Source: Chloroflexota bacterium (lineage in GTDB: Bacteria > Chloroflexota > Anaerolineae > Aggregatilineales > Phototrophicaceae). From it: a stretch of 15,138 bases of DNA. This document shows, in pieces, positions 1 to 5,506 of this stretch. The stretch lies in assembly GCA_003242205.1 (NCBI GenBank), contig QGUR01000091.1, positions 1 through 15,138 on the forward strand, given 5' to 3'. The notes under the pieces are model-generated. The model saw only the letters and a list, made by a program, of their open reading frames with translations, was not told the origin of the DNA and did not search any database. Numbering within the stretch: the stretch's first letter is position 1; each line of letters begins with the position of its first letter. The position numbers and the translations under genes were made by a program.

Positions 1-152
1 CCCCTACGGCGATGGGTGGCAAATCGGGATGGCCGTGGAACCGGGGACGGCGGCGGATGGATGTGTGGGTGCAGCGATTGTAGGGGCGGCGGCGATTGTG
101 CGGGCGAGCCGGCGGCTCGCCCCTACGGCGATGGGCGGCAAATCGGGATGGC
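1..152. repeat. Direct repeat pair (33 bp) flanking a hairpin; cut by the window edge
   Basis: Positions 1-33 and 120-152 are the same 33-bp unit starting CCCCTACGGCGATGGG, with one mismatch (T17 versus C136), giving a period of 119 bp. Between them GTAGGGGC (80-87) pairs with GCCCCTAC (119-126), and inside that GGGCGAGCC (102-110) pairs with GGCTCGCCC (114-122) around a 3-nt loop. Copy 1 begins exactly where copy 2 leaves the hairpin arm, so another hairpin probably lies just before the window. This resembles dispersed hairpin (REP/MITE-like) repeats of Chloroflexota and cyanobacteria; that class assignment is inference. There is no coding content, and the second copy ends 18 bp before the first gene. 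Confidence 0.8.
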
Positions 153-170
153 TGAGAAATAGGAATGAAA

Positions 171-386
171 ATGGATGATATGGCACGATCGGTCGCCGAG
201 GCCGAAGCGCAGCAATTCATACTTCCAGACCGCTTTAGCGACAAGTGGCGGTCGTTTGCCATGCTGATCAATGGATATGCGATTGCCGAAGAACTCGGCT
301 TTGATCTGCATTCGTGGGGGGCGGAACAGGAACGGCGCTTCAAGGAAAGCGGGAGCTGGAACCTCTCGGTGCTTGAGTGCGGCTGA
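171..386 (+). CDS. Small hypothetical protein (71 aa), possibly the N-terminal part of a frameshifted gene
   Basis: I do not recognise the family. The product is soluble, rich in Glu, Arg, Phe and Trp, with no membrane segment or signal peptide. Two ATGs are possible, 165 and 171. AGGA at 161-164 sits 6 nt before 171 and abuts 165, so 171 is preferred. The stop TGA at 384-386 overlaps the ATG of the next tiny ORF (TGATG), so the two are either translationally coupled or halves of one gene. The end (...WNLSVLE) followed by the next frame (RLMLFYEF...) reads smoothly if one base is restored near 377, giving a protein of about 115 aa. That reading is inference from sequence texture. The upstream region is filled by the hairpin repeat and shows no convincing promoter. 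Confidence 0.5.
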   Translation: MDDMARSVAEAEAQQFILPDRFSDKWRSFAMLINGYAIAEELGFDLHSWGAEQERRFKESGSWNLSVLECG

Positions 387-517
387 TGCTTTTCTACGAA
401 TTTCGCGCAGATTATTGGAGCGGCTGGACCTATCATGAGCGCGACGACCTTGTAGACAGTCTTTTTCTGGCGCTGAGCCGGGCGACCGGGCAGCCCTATA
501 CGCCGAAAGGCGAATGA
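386..517 (+). CDS. Tiny ORF (43 aa), coupled to or a continuation of the upstream small ORF
   Basis: ATG at 386 overlaps the stop of the preceding ORF as TGATG, and TGA is at 515-517. The product starts MLFYEFRADYWSGW and ends TPKGE; it is aromatic-rich with a short amphipathic helix (ERDDLVDSLFLALSR) and I do not know its family. Its own reading frame is open upstream only back to a TGA at 374-376, with GTG at 377 as another possible start. Either it is a coupled second cistron or, equally likely, the C-terminal third of one gene whose frame broke by a one-base loss near 377. It ends 91 bp before the DUF499 gene on the same strand. Confidence 0.4.
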   Translation: MLFYEFRADYWSGWTYHERDDLVDSLFLALSRATGQPYTPKGE

Positions 518-554
518 GTATCGTGACAAGATGACTGTTTTCGCCCTCGATCTG

Positions 555-575
555 CGCCGGTAGGCAGAGCCGGCG
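555..575 (+). other. Short inverted repeat in the leader of the DUF499 gene
   Basis: CGCCGG (555-560) and CCGGCG (570-575) form a perfect 6-bp stem with a 9-nt loop, 33 bp before the DUF499 start codon. No T-run follows, so it is not a classical terminator. It could be an operator or a weak leader hairpin, but in GC-rich DNA a stem this short may arise by chance. No clear -35/-10 pair was found in 518-608. Confidence 0.25.
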
Positions 576-608
576 TCAGGATACTTAGACTTAGAGGATG
601 AACGACTG

Positions 609-3600
609 ATGGCAAAATCGAATCGTGAACGCGTTGGCGAAGTGATGGACGCCCTCAAGGAAGGGCTGGGGCCGTTTGTCCTGCGCGAGTACAAACAGTA
701 TTACAACGCCTCGCGCTATCTTCAGGAAATCGAGCTGACGCTGAGTACCAGCGCTTACAGCGCCCCGCACCTGCCCGACGAAGCGACGGCGCTGGAAGAA
801 ATCGACGTGCAGGGCTGGCTGAACCTGATGGTGCGCCAGTGGAACGAGATTTTCCGCGCCCGGCTCGGCAAGTCCGAGCGCTCGTATGTGGGCGAGCTGC
901 AGGACGCGCGCAACGACTGGGCGCACCAGAAGCCGTTCACCAATGATGAAGCCTACCGTGTGGCGGATACCGCCAACCGGCTGCTGGAGGCGGTCGGCGC
1001 GCCAAAGCAGGCGCAGGTCGTCAAGGCGATCGGGCAGGAACTGCTGCGGCTGCGCTTTGAAGCGGAGATGAAGCAGGCCAAGAAACCAACCGGGCCGCTA
1101 CCGATGGACGCGCCGGCCACGACCACGCGCGGCCTCAAACCGTGGCGCATGGTCGTGCAGCCGCACCCGGATGTGGCCAGCGGGCGCTATCTTCAGTCGG
1201 AATTTGTTGCCGACCTGTCACAGGTCGTTCAGGGCAAAGCCGATCCGGAATACGGCGATCCGATAGAATTCTTCCGCCGGACTTATCTCACCGAAGGCTT
1301 GCTCGACCTGCTGGCGACCGGCGTGCGGCGGCTGTGCGGCATGGGCGGCGATCCCGTCGTGCAGCTTCAGACCAGCTTTGGCGGCGGCAAGACCCACAGC
1401 ATGCTGGCGATGTATCATCTGGTGAGCGGCGAGATCGGGTTTTCCGAGATTCCCGGCGGCGAACACATCGTCAGCCGCGTTGGCGATATCGACGACCGCA
1501 TCAGCGCGAACCGGGCGGTGATCGTTGGCACGGCTTTCAGCGCCTCCGAGCCGCGGGTTTATCCCGACGCCACAACCCATACGATGTGGGGCGAAATCGC
1601 CTACCAACTCGGCGGGGTCGAAGCCTACCGGATGGTGGAAACCGCCGACCTCGCGGGAGTCAGCCCCGGTTCCGATACCATTCTCAGGATACTGGAAGAC
1701 TATGGCCCGGCGCTGATCATCATCGACGAGTTGGTGGCCTTCGCGCGCAATCTCTATAACGCCACCGTGCGTTTGCCCGCCGGCACGTTCGACGCCTTGA
1801 TGACCTTCATGCAGGCGCTGACGGAAGCCGTGCGCCGTTCCAGCGACTCGATAATGCTCATTTCGATCCCCGAAAGCGATATCGAGATCGGTGGCGAGGG
1901 CGGCAAGGCCGCGCTGGAAATTCTGGCCAAAATCGTGGGGCGCATCGAGTCGGTCTGGAAGCCGGTTACCTCGACCGAGAGTTTTGAGATCGTGCGCCGC
2001 CGCCTGTTCTCATCCGAGATCGACTTCGCCGCGCGGGACGCGGTGATTTCGGCCTTCCGCGAGATGTATGCCGGTAGCAGCGGCGATTTTCCACCGGGCG
2101 TGGCCGAACTCGATTACTTCAACCGGATGAAGGAAGCCTATCCGATTCACCCGGAATTGTTCGCGCGGCTGTACGAGGACTGGTCGACGCTGGACCGCTT
2201 TCAACGCACGCGCGGTGTGCTGCGGCTGATGTCGGCTGTCATTCACAAGCTGTGGCAGGACCACGACCAGTCGCTTCTGATTATGCCGGGATCGATTCCG
2301 CTGTGGGCTTCAACCGTCCGTGAGGAAATCCTGCGCTACCTGCCGGAAAACTGGCCCGCCATCGTCGATGCCGATATCGACGGCGAAAATTCAAAAACCT
2401 ACCAGCTTGACAAGTCTATCCCGACGCTTGGCCAGTATTCGGCCGCGCGCCGCGTGGCCCGCGCGGTGTTCATGGGCAGCGCGCCCTCGGTCGCCGGCCA
2501 GTCCGTGCGCGGCGTCGAAGAAGTCCGCATTCGTCTGGCGACGGTGCAACCGGGCGAGCAGGTGGCGGCCTTCAACGACGCGCTGCGGCGGATGAGCAGC
2601 CAGTTGACCTATCTGTATTCGGACGGCGTCAGCCGCTACTGGTTCGACACGCGCCCCACCGTCAATCGCATGGCGCAGGACCGGGCGCAGACGATCGAGT
2701 GGGATAAGGTCTATGAAGAGGCGCTCAGGCGGCTGCAGGCGCAGGCAAAGAACAGGCGAGACTTCGCCGCGTTCCATGTCGCGCCACAGGCTTCCGGCGA
2801 TGTGGCCGATGAAGACCGGGCGCGCGTGGTTGTGCTTCCGCCGGATTGCGTACACCGCCGCAATGACGGCACATCACAAGCGCAGCAGATGGCGCAGCAG
2901 ATTCTTGAAAACCGCGGAAGCGCGCCGCGTTTGTACCGTAACATGCTCGTGTTCATCGCGCCGGACGCGACCAATGCCGAAGCGTGGGAGAAGGCGCTGC
3001 GCGAGTATCTGGCGTGGAAATCCATCGACGAGGAAGCCGAGCCGCTCAATCTGGACGCGCAGCAGCGCAAACAGGTAGCGCAAAGCCTGAAGGCCGCCGA
3101 GCAAACGGTCGAGGCGAGGCTGCAGGAGACCTATTGCTGGCTGATCGTGCCCACGCAGCCGGAGCCGACCGGCCCGATTGAGTATCAGGCGCACCGCATC
3201 GCCGGGGCGGACAGCTTCTACGAGCGGGCGGCGCGCAAGCTGCGCCAGAGCCAGATGCTGATACCGGCATGGTCACCGGATAACCTGGTCATCGAGCTGA
3301 ACAACTACCTCTGGCGCGATCAGAACCATGTGGGCGTGAAGCAGCTCTGGGAGTACTTCGCGCGCTACTGCTATCTGCCGCGGCTATTCGATCAGGAAGT
3401 GTTGATGAACGCCATCCGCGACGGCGCAGCGCGTGAGGACGCGCCCTTCGGCTACGCCACATCGGTCACGGCGGACGGGCAGTACACCGGGCTGGTATTC
3501 GGCAGGCCGGGCAGCGTGTACTTCGATGCGACAAGCGTGATCGTGCGCCCGGAAATTGCCCGCGAACAGCAGGCGCGCGAGGCCGCGGCGGCGACCGCAG

Positions 3601-3935
3601 GAGCCCCGGCCATTGACCGCCCGATGCGGGGTGGTGGTTCCGGCGTTGGGACGGCGAGGGGAGGCCAGCCGGCCCCGGCGCCGGAAGCCACGCGAGAACT
3701 GCTGACGCGTTTCCACGGCTCGGTTCAACTGGACCCGCTCAAGGTGACGCGCGCGATCGACACGATCGCGCAGGAAGTGCTGCAGCACCTGACGGCGCTG
3801 GCGGACTGCGAGGTCGATGTGCGGCTCGAAATTACGGCGCATAAACGCAGCGGCTTCGACGAGGCGACGACGCGCACCGTCAGCGAAAACAGCCGCGTCC
3901 TGAAATTCGACAGCTACGGGTTCGAACGGGAGTAA
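609..3935 (+). CDS. Swt1-type HEPN plus DUF499 P-loop ATPase (1108 aa), anti-phage-associated type
   Basis: A large cytoplasmic AAA-like ATPase. Residues ~1-130 form a Swt1-like HEPN domain with the RNase-type motif RNDWAH (R101, H106, spacing Rx4H). A basic linker follows, then the DUF499 region: Walker A FGGGKT with K261 and Walker B LIIIDE with D373/E374. A long helical C-terminal part ends in a Gly/Ala/Pro-rich linker (about 980-1020) and a short mixed alpha/beta tail. Similar proteins occur in restriction- or defence-like loci beside a DUF1156 methylase and a helicase; none of these is in the window. HEPN domains with Rx4-6H are often ribonucleases, so a nucleotide-gated RNase or effector role is plausible but inferred. 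The ATG follows AGAGGA (592-597) by 11 nt. The frame is intact over the whole length. A small partner gene starts 24 bp after the stop. Confidence 0.85.
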   Translation: MAKSNRERVGEVMDALKEGLGPFVLREYKQYYNASRYLQEIELTLSTSAYSAPHLPDEATALEEIDVQGWLNLMVRQWNEIFRARLGKSERSYVGELQDARNDWAHQKPFTNDEAYRVADTANRLLEAVGAPKQAQVVKAIGQELLRLRFEAEMKQAKKPTGPLPMDAPATTTRGLKPWRMVVQPHPDVASGRYLQSEFVADLSQVVQGKADPEYGDPIEFFRRTYLTEGLLDLLATGVRRLCGMGGDPVVQLQTSFGGGKTHSMLAMYHLVSGEIGFSEIPGGEHIVSRVGDIDDRISANRAVIVGTAFSASEPRVYPDATTHTMWGEIAYQLGGVEAYRMVETADLAGVSPGSDTILRILEDYGPALIIIDELVAFARNLYNATVRLPAGTFDALMTFMQALTEAVRRSSDSIMLISIPESDIEIGGEGGKAALEILAKIVGRIESVWKPVTSTESFEIVRRRLFSSEIDFAARDAVISAFREMYAGSSGDFPPGVAELDYFNRMKEAYPIHPELFARLYEDWSTLDRFQRTRGVLRLMSAVIHKLWQDHDQSLLIMPGSIPLWASTVREEILRYLPENWPAIVDADIDGENSKTYQLDKSIPTLGQYSAARRVARAVFMGSAPSVAGQSVRGVEEVRIRLATVQPGEQVAAFNDALRRMSSQLTYLYSDGVSRYWFDTRPTVNRMAQDRAQTIEWDKVYEEALRRLQAQAKNRRDFAAFHVAPQASGDVADEDRARVVVLPPDCVHRRNDGTSQAQQMAQQILENRGSAPRLYRNMLVFIAPDATNAEAWEKALREYLAWKSIDEEAEPLNLDAQQRKQVAQSLKAAEQTVEARLQETYCWLIVPTQPEPTGPIEYQAHRIAGADSFYERAARKLRQSQMLIPAWSPDNLVIELNNYLWRDQNHVGVKQLWEYFARYCYLPRLFDQEVLMNAIRDGAAREDAPFGYATSVTADGQYTGLVFGRPGSVYFDATSVIVRPEIAREQQAREAAAATAGAPAIDRPMRGGGSGVGTARGGQPAPAPEATRELLTRFHGSVQLDPLKVTRAIDTIAQEVLQHLTALADCEVDVRLEITAHKRSGFDEATTRTVSENSRVLKFDSYGFERE

Positions 3936-3959
3936 CACCGAGAAGAGGGGGTCATCATC

Positions 3960-4317
3960 GTGTACAGCAAAGCCGTCCATGACCGGCTGATCCGCCGCCG
4001 CAAAAACTGATGAGGAACTCGTTTTCTACAAGGAAGTCATTGAGCTAGGGGGCCTTCAGCATCTGACAGGCGATGCTCTGAGTGGCGCGCTGGGGCATCT
4101 GTTTTACGCAGTGATACAGGAGGATCTGAAGCAGGACCCGCAACGCCCGATGCTCTCGGCGATCGCTATCGGCTCGAAGAACGAGCTGGGCAGCGGCTTC
4201 TTTGAACTGGCTCGCGAGATGGGCAAGCTCAACAGCAAGGATGAGCGCGCGGAGCGGGCGTTCTGGATAGCGGAACTCAAGGCGCTTCGAGCGTACTGGC
4301 AAAATCAGCAGGCTTAA
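3960..4317 (+). CDS. Small DUF499-linked protein (~118 aa if repaired), frameshifted
   Basis: A GTG at 3960 preceded by AGAGGGGG (3944-3951) opens a frame reading VYSKAVHDRLIRRRK that ends at TGA 4008-4010. The +1 frame, open from 3991 to TAA 4315-4317, continues as TDEELVFYKEVIELGG and on. Removing one A from the run at 4002-4006 joins them into one protein of ~118 aa. The second half has a conserved look: RPMLSAIAIG, then GSGFFELAREMGKL, then an aromatic helix with FW and YW. I cannot name this domain. In the +1 frame alone the first usual start codon is GTG 4111, which would cut through the middle of the conserved-looking part, so the frameshift model is preferred. Its position 24 bp after the DUF499 stop suggests one transcript and joint function. 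The break may be a sequencing error, a real mutation or, less likely, programmed. Confidence 0.6.
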
Positions 4318-4319
4318 GG

Positions 4320-4335
4320 TTCTGAACGTTCAGAA
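4320..4335. other. Perfect 16-bp palindrome TTCTGAACGTTCAGAA
   Basis: The 16 bases form a perfect dyad with no spacer, 2 bp after the stop of the DUF499-linked gene and 4 bp before a GC-rich terminator-like hairpin. It may be an operator or part of transcript-end processing. It is AT-richer than its surroundings. It contains GAACGTTC but lacks the 4-bp spacer of the GAAC-N4-GTTC LexA box. Confidence 0.55.
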
Positions 4336-4339
4336 GCGG

Positions 4340-4373
4340 GCAGGGGCGGCCAATCGGGCTGCCCCTGCTGTTT
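4340..4373 (+). terminator. Probable intrinsic terminator of the DUF499 block
   Basis: GCAGGGGC (4340-4347) pairs with GCCCCTGC (4361-4368) around a 13-nt loop, followed by TGTTTGTCTGT. The stem is strong and GC-rich, and the T-tract is imperfect. Its place 23 bp after the last stop of the block fits transcription end. Confidence 0.65.
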
Positions 4374-4441
4374 GTCTGTATCGGTTTATCGCACGCTCCA
4401 TTTCGTCCTTGCCTCACATCACAGGCGGGCTGCCCCGGCAC

Positions 4442-4469
4442 TTTTACGCGCTCTAAAACCCGCTATAAT
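4442..4469 (+). promoter_or_regulatory. Promoter with perfect TATAAT, likely leaderless transcript
   Basis: TATAAT at 4464-4469 matches the sigma-70 -10 consensus exactly. TTTTAC at 4442-4447 lies 16 bp upstream as a weak -35. The ATG of the next gene begins only 9 bp after the -10 box, about where transcription should start, and no Shine-Dalgarno sequence fits between. This implies a leaderless mRNA (inference). Confidence 0.7.
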
Positions 4470-4478
4470 GGCCCCGCT

Positions 4479-5345
4479 ATGACGACACAGGAACTCGCGC
4501 GCTATATTCCACACGTCGTTGCCGGCTTGCTGGCGCTGGGCGGCGTGTTATTCCTGCTGGCGCTGCACCAGCTTCGCGTGGGCCGGCGCGGCCCGTACTG
4601 GCGCATTCGCCGCGAAGCCGGGCAGCGCGGCGGCAAGTTGTTTCTGCTTTCGGTCGCCACCTTCGGCTTGGCGGGCGCGATTGCGTTCTTCAGCGGTTTC
4701 GCCGCGCTGGCGCTGGGGCGTTTTAACGAATGGTTCCTGTCGCCCGGCGCCGGGGCCGCGGCGGGAGCCGCGCCAACCCTCACCCTGACGATTGGCACGC
4801 TCGAACCGGCAGACCCGCCGACGCCGCTTCCCACGGCGACGCCTTCGCCCATGCCCACCGACACCCCGACCCTGACGCCGACGCTGACGCCCAGCGCGAC
4901 ACCGACCCTGACCCTGACGCCATCCGAAACACCGACGCCAACCGCCACCTATGAAACGGCGCTCAATCTGGCGCAGCCCGCCGGCGGTCGTGAAGCGCCG
5001 GAACAGGCGGAAGTCAGCATTCTCTCGGCGGATATGGCGGTGTCGAGCAACGCGACGCCGCTCAATCCGCGCGTCGAGTTTCCGACCGGCGTCAAGCGCG
5101 TGTATCTCTTCGTGAGCTTCCGCGACATGCAGGACGGCGTGATCTGGTCGCGCGTGCTTTACCGCGACGGCGCGCTGTTTCAGGGCAGCACGCTGCTGTG
5201 GAGTATGGGCGAAGAGGGCACGACCTACTTCTTCTTCGGCTACGACGAAGGCTATCCCGCCGGGCAGTACCGGGTGGAATTGCTGCTCGGCAACCGCGTG
5301 GTCAGCGAATTTGAGTTCGTCGTCAGCGACACCGCCGAAGCCTGA
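4479..5345 (+). CDS. Two-TM membrane protein with Pro/Thr stalk and extracytoplasmic domain (288 aa)
   Basis: Function unknown. Visible parts: TM helix 1 at residues ~12-29; a strongly basic loop at 33-53 (many Arg), which by the positive-inside rule should be cytoplasmic; TM helix 2 at ~54-79; a flexible stalk of Thr-Pro repeats at ~110-160 (TPTLTPTLTPSATPTLTLTP); and a C-terminal domain at ~172-288. That domain has alternating hydrophobic residues typical of beta strands (RVYLFVSF, YRVELLLG). Both the stalk and the domain should lie outside the membrane. Pro-Thr stalks of this kind are common in Chloroflexota surface proteins. The start ATG sits directly after a TATAAT box. The next gene on the same strand, also a membrane protein, starts 161 bp later with its own promoter, so the two may be functionally linked but not necessarily one operon. 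Confidence 0.75.
   Translation: MTTQELARYIPHVVAGLLALGGVLFLLALHQLRVGRRGPYWRIRREAGQRGGKLFLLSVATFGLAGAIAFFSGFAALALGRFNEWFLSPGAGAAAGAAPTLTLTIGTLEPADPPTPLPTATPSPMPTDTPTLTPTLTPSATPTLTLTPSETPTPTATYETALNLAQPAGGREAPEQAEVSILSADMAVSSNATPLNPRVEFPTGVKRVYLFVSFRDMQDGVIWSRVLYRDGALFQGSTLLWSMGEEGTTYFFFGYDEGYPAGQYRVELLLGNRVVSEFEFVVSDTAEA
4811..4953 (+). repeat. Low-complexity Thr-Pro coding repeat
   Basis: Short, irregular repeats of CCGAC/ACGCC and CCCTGACGCC encode the TPT/TPS stalk of the membrane protein. The run is imperfect, with the longest identical sub-repeat about 11 bp (ACCCTGACGCC), so length variation by slippage between strains is possible. Confidence 0.6.
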
Positions 5346-5442
5346 GCGCGGCGCGGCCCGCTGGCAACCGGGCGCGGCAGCCGCCGGGCGACTCCTTAAA
5401 CGCACGCCGGTCTTTCCTGACCTGCCGTGAGCTTTGCCTGCT

Positions 5443-5471
5443 TTGGAGCGCGCGGGCAATCCATGTAGAAT
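5443..5471 (+). promoter_or_regulatory. Probable promoter of the PP2C-like/beta-propeller gene
   Basis: TTGGAG (5443-5448) and TAGAAT (5466-5471) are spaced by 17 bp, with TG one base before the -10 (TGTAGAAT). The start codon is 35 bp downstream of the -10, leaving room for the GGAG Shine-Dalgarno at 5492-5495. The rest of 5346-5442 shows only GC-rich short stems and no clear terminator. Confidence 0.45.
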
Positions 5472-5506
5472 GACGGTAAGAGCGAAAACGCGGAGTTTTG
5501 GAACAA

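Noticed and set aside
598..609. Four-codon ORF (ATG AAC GAC TGA) overlapping the DUF499 start
   Set aside because: Too short to support; the TGATG overlap may be chance. The Shine-Dalgarno AGAGGA better serves the DUF499 start.
4002..4010. Programmed +1 frameshift site
   Set aside because: The A5 run before TGA could slip, but there is no RF2-like internal Shine-Dalgarno context, and a homopolymer indel explains it more simply.
4320..4335. LexA/SOS box
   Set aside because: The GAAC and GTTC halves are directly joined; the known box needs a 4-bp spacer, and no SOS gene follows.
4811..4953. Tandem-repeat or CRISPR-like array
   Set aside because: The repeats are short, irregular and in frame, encoding a Thr-Pro stalk; no spacer structure.
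5346..5400. Terminator after the stalk protein gene
   Set aside because: Only short GC-rich stems (GCCCG 5356-5360 with CGGGC 5369-5373) without a T-run; not separable from background.
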